DNA of 64,000 bases from Flavobacterium sp. LC2016-23 (GTDB taxonomy: Bacteria; Bacteroidota; Bacteroidia; Flavobacteriales; Flavobacteriaceae): positions 41,329 through 105,328 of the forward strand of contig NZ_WKKE01000024.1 of NCBI RefSeq assembly GCF_009674775.1, read 5' to 3'. Made by a program: the position numbers and the translations under genes. The notes under the pieces are model-generated. The model saw only the letters and a program-made list of their open reading frames with translations, had not been told where the DNA came from and did not search any database. Positions 53,260-61,979 of this stretch are shown here, in pieces (positions within the stretch are counted from its first letter, which is position 1; every line of letters starts with the position of its first letter).

Positions 53260-53697
53260 ATGGAACTACAAAATATTATCGCGCAGCTGCCATACAGTAA
53301 ACCCTTTTTATTTGTGGATGAACTGCTTCATGCCGATGAAAATGGCATCACCGGAACTTATACTTTTCGGGAAGATCTGGATTTTTATAAAGGGCATTTT
53401 AAAGACAATCCCGTAACCCCGGGTGTAATCCTGACGGAAACCATGGCCCAGATCGGTATGGTTTGCCTGGGTATTTTTTTATTGGGAAATGAATTGAAAA
53501 AAGATACCGTGGTGGCTTTTACGTCTGCGGATATGCAGTTTCTGAAACCGGTGTATCCCAATGAAAAAGTAACGGTCACATCAACAAAACTATTTTTCAG
53601 GTTTGGGAAACTCAAATGTGAAGCCATTATGAAAAACGAAGCCGGACAGGAAGTCTGCAAAGGCATCATTGCCGGCATGATTACGACAAAATTATGA
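53260..53697 (+). CDS. FabZ-like 3-hydroxyacyl-ACP dehydratase
   Basis: The ATG at 53260 (MELQNIIAQLPYSKPFLFVD) is chosen because the longer frame overlaps the PKS end. The 145-residue protein has a hot-dog fold with the FabZ pattern: PYSKPFLFVDELLHAD, the catalytic His in DFYKGHFKDNPVTPGVILTE and the following helix TMAQIGMVCLGIFL. It likely removes water from ACP-bound intermediates for a dedicated fatty-acyl supply. It lies 19 bases after the PKS and overlaps the ketosynthase by 4 bases. Confidence 0.9.
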   Translation: MELQNIIAQLPYSKPFLFVDELLHADENGITGTYTFREDLDFYKGHFKDNPVTPGVILTETMAQIGMVCLGIFLLGNELKKDTVVAFTSADMQFLKPVYPNEKVTVTSTKLFFRFGKLKCEAIMKNEAGQEVCKGIIAGMITTKL

Positions 53698-54968
53698 AAA
53701 AACGTGTGGTCATAACAGGTCTTGGTGTCGTTGCTCCCAACGGAGTTGGCATTGCCGCGTTTACCCATGCCCTGAAAAACGGAATTTCGGGTATACGCCA
53801 TGATATGCAATTGCAGGAGCTGCAGTTTTCCTGTCAGATTGCGGGACAGCCTCAAATTTCGAAGGAACTTAAAGCGCAGTATTTTACGGAACTGGAATTG
53901 CGCGGCTTTAACAGCACCGGTATTCTCTATGGCGTTATTGCCGGTATGGAAGCCTGGCAAAATGCCGGATTGCCGATAGAAAAAAACGAAGAACCGGACT
54001 GGGACAGCGGAACTGTTTTTGGCTCCGGAACTTCGGGAATTGATAAATTTCGCGAAAGCATTTATAAAATAGACGATTTGCAAACGCGGAGACTGGGCAG
54101 TACCGTTGTGGCCCAAACCATGAACAGTGGCGTAAGTGCGTATCTGGGCGGGAAACTCGGCCTGGGAAATCAGGTGACAACCAATTCTTCTGCCTGCTCT
54201 ACCGGTACCGAAGCGATCCTGATGGCGTATGACCGTATCCAATCCGGACAGGCAAAACGGGTATTGGCCGGAAGTACCGGAGACAGCGGCCCTTATATCT
54301 GGGCGGGATTTGATGCTTTGCGCGTCTGTAGTTCCAAATACAATGACCATCCCGAAGAAGGCTCGCGTCCGATGAGTGCTTCGGCGGCGGGATTTGTGCC
54401 CGGCAGCGGCGCCGGTGCTTTAGTGGTTGAAGAGCTGAACAGTGCTTTGGAACGCGGTGCCACGATCTATGCTGAAATACTGGGCGGCCACGTCAACTCA
54501 GGCGGACAGCGCGGCAACGGCAGTATGACAGCACCCAACAGTACTGCGGTACAAAGGTGTATTACTACCGCACTCCGCAATGCCGGAATATCGGGGGCGG
54601 ATGTGGATGCTATCAACGGCCATCTTACCGCAACCACAAAAGATAGTCTGGAAATTGAGAACTGGACGAAGGCTTTGGGACGAAATGGCACTGATTTTCC
54701 GTACATCAATTCTTTAAAAAGCCTCACAGGCCACTGCCTGAGTGCGGCGGGAAGTATAGAAAGCGTTGCCTCGGTGCTGCAGCTACATGAAGGTTTTATC
54801 TTTGGAAATACGAATTGCGCCGATCTTCATCCTGAAATTACGTCCCTTATTGATGCCTCGAAAATTCCTTTACAAACATTGGAAAAAAGCGCTGCTATTA
54901 TTGCCAAAGCGAGTTTTGGTTTTGGCGATGTAAACGCCTGTATCCTCTTTAAAAAATTTCAAAAATAA
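53694..54968 (+). CDS. beta-ketoacyl-ACP synthase (FabF-like)
   Basis: The 424-residue protein has the FabF-like KS features: VVITGLGVVAPNGVGIAAFT at the N-terminus, the nucleophile Cys near residue 168 (SSACSTGTEAILMAYDRI), and two His residues in VDAINGHLTATTKDSLEI and SLKSLTGHCLSAAGSIESVA. So the CHH triad is complete, though the first His sits in NGHLTATTKDS, different from the usual NAHGTST. It probably elongates the ACP-bound chain for the type III PKS. It is flanked by the dehydratase and the ACP. Confidence 0.93.
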   Translation: MKKRVVITGLGVVAPNGVGIAAFTHALKNGISGIRHDMQLQELQFSCQIAGQPQISKELKAQYFTELELRGFNSTGILYGVIAGMEAWQNAGLPIEKNEEPDWDSGTVFGSGTSGIDKFRESIYKIDDLQTRRLGSTVVAQTMNSGVSAYLGGKLGLGNQVTTNSSACSTGTEAILMAYDRIQSGQAKRVLAGSTGDSGPYIWAGFDALRVCSSKYNDHPEEGSRPMSASAAGFVPGSGAGALVVEELNSALERGATIYAEILGGHVNSGGQRGNGSMTAPNSTAVQRCITTALRNAGISGADVDAINGHLTATTKDSLEIENWTKALGRNGTDFPYINSLKSLTGHCLSAAGSIESVASVLQLHEGFIFGNTNCADLHPEITSLIDASKIPLQTLEKSAAIIAKASFGFGDVNACILFKKFQK

Positions 54969-54972
54969 TACT

Positions 54973-55227
54973 ATGAACAAACAAGAACTTATACTGAAAC
55001 TAAAAGCAATTATAAAGCCTTACACCACTAATACGGAAGCTTTTGACAATCTTACAGAAGAAACTGATTTTATCAATGATCTTAGCATCAACTCTGCTAA
55101 TCTGGTTGATATTATTCTGGACATCGAAGAAGTTTTTGATGTCGTTATTGACAATACCGATATGGAACGGATGCTGGATGTAAAAACCGCAGTGGAAATT
55201 ATTGAAACCAAACTGGCTGCAAAATGA
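54973..55227 (+). CDS. acyl carrier protein
   Basis: The 84-residue protein is acidic and helical. The phosphopantetheine attachment Ser lies in DLSINSANLVDIILDIEEVF (SANLVD in place of the usual DSLD), and the helix that follows is typical. It starts 4 bases after the ketosynthase stop and overlaps the PPTase start by 4 bases. It would carry the growing acyl chain for the KS and dehydratase and hand it to the PKS. Confidence 0.9.
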   Translation: MNKQELILKLKAIIKPYTTNTEAFDNLTEETDFINDLSINSANLVDIILDIEEVFDVVIDNTDMERMLDVKTAVEIIETKLAAK

Positions 55228-55751
55228 TCGGCAATGATGTGATTGACATTTTGCAATCGCGTCAGGAAAGCAACTGGCAGCGCAAAGGTTTTTTAGAGAA
55301 ACTTTTTACGCCTGAGGAACAGCTGCTTATCGATCGGGATCTAAACTCTGAAATGATGGTGTGGCTGCTTTGGAGTATGAAGGAAGCTGCGTATAAAATT
55401 TATAACCGACAAACGAAAATCAGGGCGTATATACCTCAAAAACTGGTCTGTACCATCGATACTCAAAGCACAAGCGGTGCTTCGGGAAAAGTAAGCTGCT
55501 TTGGAAGGGTGTATTATACCAAAACGATTTTTCATAAAGAGTACCTGCACACCATAGCAGTCTCCCATCCGTACCAGTGGGCTACCGTGCTTGAAATTAA
55601 AAAAAAGAATATTCTCAAAAACGAGCAGGGTATTCCGTTTTTGGCATCTGCCCCATCGAAGACCAGTCAGAACGTTTCTGTCAGCAATCATGGCCGTTTT
55701 GAAAAAGTTGTCTGTCTGTCTGCCTTAAACACAAGAGCTTCAGCATTGTAA
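55224..55751 (+). CDS. 4'-phosphopantetheinyl transferase
   Basis: The 175-residue protein has the AcpS/Sfp-type motifs: MIGNDVIDILQSRQE with the Asp near the N-terminus, and LLWSMKEAAYKIYNRQTKIR, the WSxKEA motif with its metal- and CoA-binding Glu. It activates the adjacent ACP. Last gene of the operon; the C-terminus (SNHGRFEKVVCLSALNTRA) is not conserved in the family, and intergenic tandem repeats follow. Confidence 0.88.
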   Translation: MIGNDVIDILQSRQESNWQRKGFLEKLFTPEEQLLIDRDLNSEMMVWLLWSMKEAAYKIYNRQTKIRAYIPQKLVCTIDTQSTSGASGKVSCFGRVYYTKTIFHKEYLHTIAVSHPYQWATVLEIKKKNILKNEQGIPFLASAPSKTSQNVSVSNHGRFEKVVCLSALNTRASAL

Positions 55752-55831
55752 GTAATTTGAAAAGCAAACGTACTGTTGCAGAGTGGGATTTTATAACTTC
55801 ACCCTGAATAATGAAGAGAAGGGATAGCTTA

Positions 55832-56070
55832 TTTAGATGCGAGATGTAAGAACCAAGATGCTAGATGCGAGATGAAAGATGCAAGATGGAAGATACAAGA
55901 TGCAAGATACAAGATGGAAGATGGAAGATGCGAGATGTAAGATACAAGATGGAAGATACAAGATGGAAGATACAAGATGGAAGATACAAGATGGAAGATA
56001 CAAGATGGAAGACGCAAGATTTTCGGTCTTGGCTCTTGTATCTTGCGTCTTACACTTTACTCTATACTTT
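55832..56070. repeat. intergenic tandem and inverted low-complexity repeats
   Basis: Units of the type AGATACAAGATGGAAG (16 bases) and related 8- or 9-mers repeat many times at 55832-56012. The end CTTGTATCTTGCGTCTTAC (56035-56053) is the inverse complement of part of the array (GTAAGACGCAAGATAC-like), giving a long hairpin potential. The open frames in this block come from the repeat and are not counted as genes. Confidence 0.85.
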
Positions 56071-56076
56071 ACTCTT

Positions 56077-56487
56077 CTACCCTTTCAAAGATGCTACAAT
56101 GGCTCCAAAATTATTTTCTCCCCAATGTTCCGCTAGTTTTCCATCGACAATAGTAAAAATGTCAATCACTTTTATGGTTACTTTTTTACCTGTTGCTTCT
56201 ATCCCAAAGAGTGTGTTGGTATGGGTTGCCTTTATTTCCTTTCTTGTCACTACTTTGTTATTTTCCGCAATCATGTCGAGTATATCCACTGTCAAATCCG
56301 TAAATGCGGTGTGTAGTATACCGGAAAAAAAATAGAGTATACCGTCAATTCCTTTTGACATTCCTTCCGGTGCAGAATGATTGATAAAGTCGGGAGTGGC
56401 AATTTGTTTCAGTACTTCCATATCTCCCTTTTCTACTACTTCTTTGTTGTAGTGCAGAAGCAGATTCTTGTTTTGCATTGTGCTCAT
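56077..56487 (-). CDS. SnoaL-like/ester cyclase-type protein
   Basis: The 136-residue protein is in the NTF2-like SnoaL/ester-cyclase family: KEVVEKGDMEVLKQIATPDF, INHSAPEGMSKGIDGILYFF, KVVTRKEIKATHTNTLFGIE, IDIFTIVDGKLAEHWGENNF, with the H and D of the active cone pocket. Family members bind small hydrophobic or polyketide-like molecules; most have no known substrate. It is a separate transcription unit from the polyketide operon, convergent to it. Confidence 0.85.
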   Translation of the reverse strand: MSTMQNKNLLLHYNKEVVEKGDMEVLKQIATPDFINHSAPEGMSKGIDGILYFFSGILHTAFTDLTVDILDMIAENNKVVTRKEIKATHTNTLFGIEATGKKVTIKVIDIFTIVDGKLAEHWGENNFGAIVASLKG

Positions 56488-56563
56488 GTTATATCATTTT
56501 TATACGACAAAATTAACTGAAGCACAGTTTAAAAGGCTACTGCAAAAGGGTCATATTATGTTG

Positions 56564-57409
56564 CTAAAAGTTCATTTTAGTATAATCCCTGGGTAATACG
56601 CCAAAATGAGCCTTAAAGGCCTGCGAAAAGCTGGAATGGTTTTCATAACCTACCTGTAGATATACCTCACTTGGTTTCGAACCTTTTTGTAATAAATCTG
56701 CTGCCGAAGTAAGCCTTTGCTGCTGAATCCATTTGGCCGGAGGCTGATTGTATAACTGCCGGAATTTACGTTTAAAGGTTGGCAGGCTCATGTGACAGCA
56801 AAAAGCAAGTTCACTAACCGAAAGGTTTGTAAATACGTTGTGTCTGATAATCGTCTGAATTTTTTCTTCTGCTGTTTTTGTAGCGGCAGCATTTTGAAAA
56901 TTGCTAAACTCTTCCGGATATTTCAAAAAAAGGTAAAGCAGCAATTCATTGAGTTTGGCTGTCTGCAGTGCTGCGCTAAAAACATCCTGATGGAATAAAT
57001 CCTGAACAGATTTGATAAAATCATTGACATACCTATCCTTTGCTATTACAACATAAGGAAATTTTTCGGCCTTCTGTTTACTGATTTTTAAACTCTCTTT
57101 ACGGGCACGCTGCAAAAAATCATCCTCAAAAAAAACAAGGATGCTTTTTACTTTTTCAGGTCCATCATGCTTCTCCGTCATTAAATAATTACCTTGGGAA
57201 AGAAGCAGAATCGTTTCTGCCGAAATATGAATGGGCCTGCCGTTGCTGTAAATTGTCTTTTCGCCTTGTGTGACGAGACTAATCATATGCTGTGTTAAAC
57301 GACTTTTACCCTTGACCACTGGCTTGTCTGATACATACGAAAAAAAACTTACGGCCTGTTTTTCACTTCCTGCGGCCCATAACTTATCCGGCATTAAAAC
57401 ATACTCCAT
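56564..57409 (-). CDS. AraC-family transcriptional regulator
   Basis: The 281-residue protein has an N-terminal cupin-like sensor part (PDKLWAAGSEKQAVSFFSYV, SRLTQHMISLVTQGEKTIYS) and a C-terminal AraC DNA-binding domain with two HTHs (LSVSELAFCCHMSLPTFKRK and VYLQVGYENHSSFSQAFKAH followed by FGVLPRDY). It may act on the SnoaL-like gene downstream (77 bases) on the same strand. Ligand is unknown. Confidence 0.92.
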   Translation of the reverse strand: MEYVLMPDKLWAAGSEKQAVSFFSYVSDKPVVKGKSRLTQHMISLVTQGEKTIYSNGRPIHISAETILLLSQGNYLMTEKHDGPEKVKSILVFFEDDFLQRARKESLKISKQKAEKFPYVVIAKDRYVNDFIKSVQDLFHQDVFSAALQTAKLNELLLYLFLKYPEEFSNFQNAAATKTAEEKIQTIIRHNVFTNLSVSELAFCCHMSLPTFKRKFRQLYNQPPAKWIQQQRLTSAADLLQKGSKPSEVYLQVGYENHSSFSQAFKAHFGVLPRDYTKMNF

Positions 57410-57533
57410 TGATTTTATTTTCTAATGATGGTCAAATGTCTGAAAAACAAATTAAAATTATGGAAAAAAAATACACAGGTAAAAAGTAGTTGTTCTTTTT
57501 TACCTGTGTACTGAGTAAATAATAAACTATGAC

Positions 57534-58073
57534 TTATTCCACTAATTGCCCCACCTGGATATTGGCCATAAGCTTAATGTCTTCTCCTAATCCCAAGCCG
57601 CCTGAATCCGTAATTTTATTCCAGGTCATTCCAAATTCTTTTCGGTTTACGATTCCGGTTATTTCAAAGCCATGTTTTATCATACCATGACCATTATTTT
57701 CAGAACCGCCATATTCAACCTCTAATTCAATTGGTTTGGTTACCCCTTTTAACGTCAGATTACCGGCCAGTTTATAAGCACTGCCAGCCGTGTTTACAAA
57801 AGAAACAGATTCAAAAGTGATTTGCGGATAGAGATCTGCATCAAAAAAATCACCATTTTGTAAATGTTCATCCCGTTGCGGCTGATTGGTATCGATACTT
57901 TTAACATCAATTACAATGGAAACTTTTGCATTGTTGAAATCTGTTCCTTCTGTAATGATATTCCCTTCAAATTTTCGGAAGGAACCGGTCACTGTTGAAA
58001 TAAGGAGGTGCTTAATTTTAAAAAAAACTTCGGAATGCAATGGGTCTATTGCCCATGTTGTTTTATTGCTCAT
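57534..58073 (-). CDS. YceI-family protein, cytoplasmic form
   Basis: The 179-residue protein has no signal peptide. It shows the YceI fold: TWAIDPLHSEVFFKIKHLLI, VTGSFRKFEGNIITEGTDFN, VSIVIDVKSIDTNQPQRDEH, FFDADLYPQITFESVSF and LTLKGVTKPIELEVEYGG, with DEHLQNGDFFD as the typical core. Genes of this type are often controlled by the HxlR regulator, which lies divergently next to it here. Unlike the YceI at 45.5 kb, it should stay in the cytoplasm. Confidence 0.93.
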   Translation of the reverse strand: MSNKTTWAIDPLHSEVFFKIKHLLISTVTGSFRKFEGNIITEGTDFNNAKVSIVIDVKSIDTNQPQRDEHLQNGDFFDADLYPQITFESVSFVNTAGSAYKLAGNLTLKGVTKPIELEVEYGGSENNGHGMIKHGFEITGIVNRKEFGMTWNKITDSGGLGLGEDIKLMANIQVGQLVE

Positions 58074-58102
58074 ATTTGTTTTTTTAACTGTTATTATAAA
58101 AA

Positions 58103-58161
58103 CAAAATTACCTAAGTTTGCTATACAAAATATAGTAGTTACCCCTGAGTAAGTAGTTACC
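58103..58161. promoter_or_regulatory. overlapping divergent promoters with direct-repeat operator
   Basis: The minus strand has TAATTTTG (58103-58110) for YceI and the plus strand has TAAGTTTG (58113-58120) for HxlR, both TAnnTTTG matches only 2 bases apart. Two exact copies of AGTAGTTACC lie at 58134-58143 and 58152-58161, 18 bases apart, next to the HxlR gene; they are good operator candidates. Confidence 0.65.
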
Positions 58162-58192
58162 TTCAGGTGAGTTGTTTTTAAATCAGATCGTT

Positions 58193-58534
58193 ATGAGTCA
58201 AAAAGATGAAGTTTGCCAACACCGGTTAATGATTGCCAGAGATACTTTAGAAGTGATTCAGGGAAAATGGCGTTTGCCCATAATCATTTCATTAACTCAT
58301 GGTAACAAGCGCTTTGGAGAAATACAGAGAGACATTTCAGATATTTCGCCAAAAATGTTGTCACAGGAACTGAAAGCTTTAGAAACCAATAAAATCATTA
58401 CCCGTACACTTTATGACAGCATGCCGGTAACGGTGGAATATTCGCTAACCCCTTTGGGTATGACCATGAAAAAATTACTGGACGAGATTCTAAATTGGGG
58501 GGTTATTTTCAGAAAAGAGATTTTAGAAAAATAA
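58193..58534 (+). CDS. HxlR-family transcriptional regulator
   Basis: The ATG at 58193 (MSQKDEVCQHRLMIARDTLE) gives 113 residues. It has the HxlR winged-helix pattern with VIQGKWRLPIIISLTHGNKR, FGEIQRDISDISPKMLSQEL and YDSMPVTVEYSLTPLGMTMK. A Cys at residue 8 lies in the redox-sensing position known from related proteins of this family. It is divergent from the YceI gene and is expected to repress it. Confidence 0.94.
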   Translation: MSQKDEVCQHRLMIARDTLEVIQGKWRLPIIISLTHGNKRFGEIQRDISDISPKMLSQELKALETNKIITRTLYDSMPVTVEYSLTPLGMTMKKLLDEILNWGVIFRKEILEK

Positions 58535-58729
58535 TTTGTTGCTCCTCTGCAAACATTTGGTACCAATTTTTCTGTAAAAGCAGGAGGTAAAAAAGCACCA
58601 ATAAACTGATAATTAAACAACTATAGCTAAAAATTATATAACGGTTTTGCGTTAGTATCGTTTTAATTTAGCCAAAGTTTAAAACCGTGCACTATCTATC
58701 AATTAATCCCTTTACTAAAAATTGAAATC

Positions 58730-58957
58730 ATGAACACTGCAAACTCAACAAACTCAGAAAGCCATGCGGAATTGCAAAAAGGACAACACCTCTATTGTGC
58801 CTACAGAACGATCAAAGAACAATTATTAAATTGGGGCGAAGATCCAAAATATCCGGACAACGAATCTTCAAATGATTTTAACGAGCGCCCGGATCAGGAA
58901 GAAGAGCATCTCGATGACGTTGATTCTTACGGAGATTTCGAAGTAAAAGAATCCTGA
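58730..58957 (+). CDS. small acidic hypothetical protein
   Basis: The 75-residue product is hydrophilic and acidic, starting MNTANSTNSESHAELQKGQH, with WGEDPKYPDNESSNDFNERP and an acidic end (EEEHLDDVDSYGDFEV). No signal or fold is recognised. The region between 58535 and 58729 contains a distant complementary pair (ACGGTTTT/AAAACCGT) but no recognised element. Coding is plausible from its composition. Confidence 0.55.
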   Translation: MNTANSTNSESHAELQKGQHLYCAYRTIKEQLLNWGEDPKYPDNESSNDFNERPDQEEEHLDDVDSYGDFEVKES

Positions 58958-59164
58958 TATACCTCTGTTTTCTTACTATTTTTTATATCAACGGTTACAT
59001 TAATACTCTTTCCGGGCTTTGGGATATTTTATTCTTTAAGCCTGACTTTTTTGCCTTTTACGAATTGCAATGAACTGTTACTACAATAATTACTAACAAT
59101 CAGTGTTATCATGCAAACGTCATTTCAGGGGCTACCTTTGAATTCTAACTTAAAAAACAGCGTT

Positions 59165-59308
59165 ATGACTACTTCAAATCACAAAAACAATGTTTCAAGT
59201 TCCCGAACTTCCGATAAAAAAACGGAATCAAAATCGACCTCTTCGAGACACAATGAGAAAGCCACTTCTGAAGTAAAAAAAACGATGTTGACGAAAAATA
59301 ATCATTAA
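59165..59308 (+). CDS. small Ser/Lys-rich hypothetical protein
   Basis: The product from the ATG at 59165 is about 47 residues, MTTSNHKNNVSSSRTSDKKT continuing Ser/Lys-rich, ending MLTKNNH. A longer start at 59111 adds MQTSFQGLPLNSNLKNSV. Low complexity makes this weakly supported; it may be a disordered small protein or a non-coding open frame. Confidence 0.35.
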   Translation: MTTSNHKNNVSSSRTSDKKTESKSTSSRHNEKATSEVKKTMLTKNNH

Positions 59309-59471
59309 ATTCATAAAATCTTCCTTAATTTTACCGCTGCCGCTAGCTGTTATTTTTTAAAAAAGTTAGTTTCAAACTCCCGTACGTCAGCCAAATCAAT
59401 TTTAATATTGGAACCGTGCAGTCAATAGTGCGGACTTTCCGTTATAAAAATGTTTAAAGCCTGAAAAAGAA

Positions 59472-60884
59472 ATGAGTACAACTGCTTCGGAACAAAACAG
59501 TTCGACTACAAAAAAAATATTACCCGTTATTTTGGCTACTTCCATTTTTATGCAGATGCTTGATTCTACTATTCTCAATACGTCGATCACCTCGATTGCG
59601 CGAGATTTAAAGGAGTCGCCTTTGGAAATGCAAAATGCCATTATTAGTTATGTTTTAACCCTGGCTCTTTTTATGCCGGTAATCGGCTTCCTGTCGGATA
59701 AATTCGGGACTAAAAAAGTATTTATTTTTGCCTTGTTTTTATTTAGCCTGGGTTCCCTGTTTTGTTCGCTTTCGCAAAATCTTACCCATTTAGTTTTCGC
59801 CCGTGTGGTACAGGGAATTGGCGGAAGCTTAATGACTCCGGTGGGAAAACTGGCGCTCATCAGGACATTTCCTAAAAAAGAACTCTTAAAGGCCATGAAT
59901 TTTGCTATTATCCCTGCCCTGATTGGTCCGGTACTGGGTCCTTTGGTTGGAGGTTATATGGTTGATTATCTTTCCTGGCACTGGATCTTTCTTATTAATA
60001 TACCATTTGGAATTATTGGCGTTATTTTAAGCCTTAAATACATGCCGGATTATAAATCTCCCGTAATTGATTTTGATTTAAAGGGTTTCCTTATTTTTGC
60101 CGCAGCCTCGCTGTTTTTGTCTGTGGCACTGGAATTGTTTGGCAATACTGTTCAGGTATCGCCGGTTTTAGCGCTCTTTATGTCGGGCTTTTTAATGCTG
60201 TATTGGTACTATCGCCATGCCGTAAGGGACAACAACCCTCTTTTTCCTTTGAATTTATTTCAGGTTCGGACCTTTCGGGTGGGTATTATTGGAAACCTGG
60301 CTACGCGGTTGGGTTTTAGTTCCATTCCCTTACTGCTCCCGATGATGATTCAGATTGCTTACGGACAGTCGGCGGTTACCTCGGGATGGATTGTTGCTCC
60401 TATGGCCCTAACCGCGATGTTTGGAAAATCGGCTGTCATACACATCTTAAACACTTTTGGTTATCGAAAAACTTTAATGGTAAATACTTTTATTATCGGT
60501 GCCCTGATTTGCGCGCTGGCCATTCCGTCTATTCATACATCGATTTACTGGTATGTTCCTATCATTGCCGTATTGGGTTTCTTTAACTCCATACAGTTTA
60601 CGTCCATGAATTCCATTTCAATTGCCGATTTGCGCGTCTACCATACCAGCAGCGGCAACTCACTGGTTTCTGTCAATCAGCAGCTGGCGATTGGTTTTGG
60701 TATCGCTTTCGGGCTGTTGGTGCTGAAAATTTTTCAGGGCGATATAAAACTCATTCACCATGAAATTCACAATGCTTTTCGCTATACCTTTTTGGTCGTT
60801 GGTTTTTTAACGATTTTATCGGGTTTTGTTTTCAGAAGACTCCATTTTAAAGATGGTGATAATCTGAAGTCGGATCAACGCTAA
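59472..60884 (+). CDS. MFS drug transporter, DHA2 (EmrB/QacA) type
   Basis: The 470-residue protein has about 14 spans, beginning ATSIFMQMLDSTILNTSITS (the motif D1-type LDxTIxNxALP of DHA2 exporters), then GFLSDKFGTKKVFIFALFLF (motif A) and IGPVLGPLVGGYMVDYLSWH (motif C). It uses the proton gradient to expel small hydrophobic compounds. It has no MFP or outer-membrane partner gene nearby. Confidence 0.93.
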   Translation: MSTTASEQNSSTTKKILPVILATSIFMQMLDSTILNTSITSIARDLKESPLEMQNAIISYVLTLALFMPVIGFLSDKFGTKKVFIFALFLFSLGSLFCSLSQNLTHLVFARVVQGIGGSLMTPVGKLALIRTFPKKELLKAMNFAIIPALIGPVLGPLVGGYMVDYLSWHWIFLINIPFGIIGVILSLKYMPDYKSPVIDFDLKGFLIFAAASLFLSVALELFGNTVQVSPVLALFMSGFLMLYWYYRHAVRDNNPLFPLNLFQVRTFRVGIIGNLATRLGFSSIPLLLPMMIQIAYGQSAVTSGWIVAPMALTAMFGKSAVIHILNTFGYRKTLMVNTFIIGALICALAIPSIHTSIYWYVPIIAVLGFFNSIQFTSMNSISIADLRVYHTSSGNSLVSVNQQLAIGFGIAFGLLVLKIFQGDIKLIHHEIHNAFRYTFLVVGFLTILSGFVFRRLHFKDGDNLKSDQR

Positions 60885-61078
60885 ATATTGTAAAAGAACA
60901 TAAAAAACAGAGGTATTACATACTTTTTTACCGCAAAGAACGCTAAGATTTTTATGTAAGAATACGCTGGAAAGCACAACTTCGCCATCACGATAGCTAT
61001 CGGGATTGTATTGCTTTAGCTCTTCGAACTTTGCCTCTATAAGAGCTAAGAGTAAAAAAACGGGTTTAACCAATACAG

Positions 61079-61858
61079 TTAGTAAACACTTTTAATAGCA
61101 GACTGTTGCGGCCAGGGTTTATCAAAAGTTTTATTTTGCTTAGGCAACACAATCTCATAGCCTGATTTTTCGTCAATGCTAATTTTTATTTTTGCAGCCG
61201 CTAATACTCCTGAAATGAAATGACCTCCAAATGTTTTGTCAACTGCAATAAAATGAAAATGAAAAGGGGATAAATCTACAGCTGAAAAAGAAGGCGGCGT
61301 ATAGAAGCCCACCATTGTTCCCGAAATATGCTCTTTCTGGTATAAAGGCCTTGTTTTCATTAATTCTGCCAAACCTGTAGTATCCTTAGCCTCCAGTTTT
61401 GCTGCGCTGCCCACTACAATGGAGTCAAAAGAGCATTCAATACGCAGGGCATACGGTTTATTGGAAGAGGGAAGCCTGTTTCGTATTTCGTTTTGAAGCG
61501 CCTCTATAGTTGCAATACCGCTCATTTCATATTGGTTATCGGCACTAAATACAGCTAAACAAGCAAATGGGACTTCTCGTTCAGGCTCTGCTTTGGTAAC
61601 TTTTCCATCAGAAGGTATTCGATAAAATACCCCATCCAAAACAACCATTTCACCATCCAGAAAATTATAAGTCCCTAAGCCAAAATTTCCTTTATTCTTC
61701 AGTTCTTTTACTGTAATATCCCCCTTGTAAACGCCATTGCGCAGCGCATCCATTACTGAATAATGAAAAACGAATTCCTCTTTCTGAACTTGTCCGCGTA
61801 CCGATACAAAACCGGTTACACAAAGAAGCAAAATTAGTACTGTGTGTGTAGTTCTCAT
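61079..61858 (-). CDS. budA: acetolactate decarboxylase, exported
   Basis: The enzyme turns 2-acetolactate into acetoin. The ATG at 61858 (MRTTHTVLILLLCVTGFVSV) gives 259 residues with a signal peptide ending before QVQKEEF. The family signatures GLGTYNFLDGEMVVLDGVFY, TMVGFYTPP and the metal-binding PFHFHFIAVDKTFGGHFISG are present. Acetolactate decarboxylases of many bacteria are cytoplasmic, so the N-terminal signal is unusual, though secreted types exist in Gram-positives. Neighbours do not include an acetolactate synthase. Confidence 0.92.
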   Translation of the reverse strand: MRTTHTVLILLLCVTGFVSVRGQVQKEEFVFHYSVMDALRNGVYKGDITVKELKNKGNFGLGTYNFLDGEMVVLDGVFYRIPSDGKVTKAEPEREVPFACLAVFSADNQYEMSGIATIEALQNEIRNRLPSSNKPYALRIECSFDSIVVGSAAKLEAKDTTGLAELMKTRPLYQKEHISGTMVGFYTPPSFSAVDLSPFHFHFIAVDKTFGGHFISGVLAAAKIKISIDEKSGYEIVLPKQNKTFDKPWPQQSAIKSVY

Positions 61859-61979
61859 ATTATCTTTTTGCATTTATTAAGTCATTGGTTGTCATTTACT
61901 TAAAATAGGATTCGATCCAAAAACAAGTAGATCAAAGTATCAATTTGAATAAAACATCTTTATTCTTATAGAAATCAAT

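Noticed and set aside
53385..54350. 321-codon minus-strand open frame across the dehydratase and ketosynthase
   Set aside because: Both plus-strand genes have complete active-site motifs; the opposite frame has none and is a GC-driven shadow.
55829..56335. Long open frames on both strands (62, 85 and 156 codons)
   Set aside because: They come from a repeat whose unit has no stop codon in these frames; the plus-strand 156-codon frame also overlaps the SnoaL-like gene on the opposite strand.
60885..61078. Possible gene or element between the MFS and acetolactate decarboxylase genes
   Set aside because: Only a short CGATAGCTATCG palindrome is visible; no open frame with protein features or convincing terminator.
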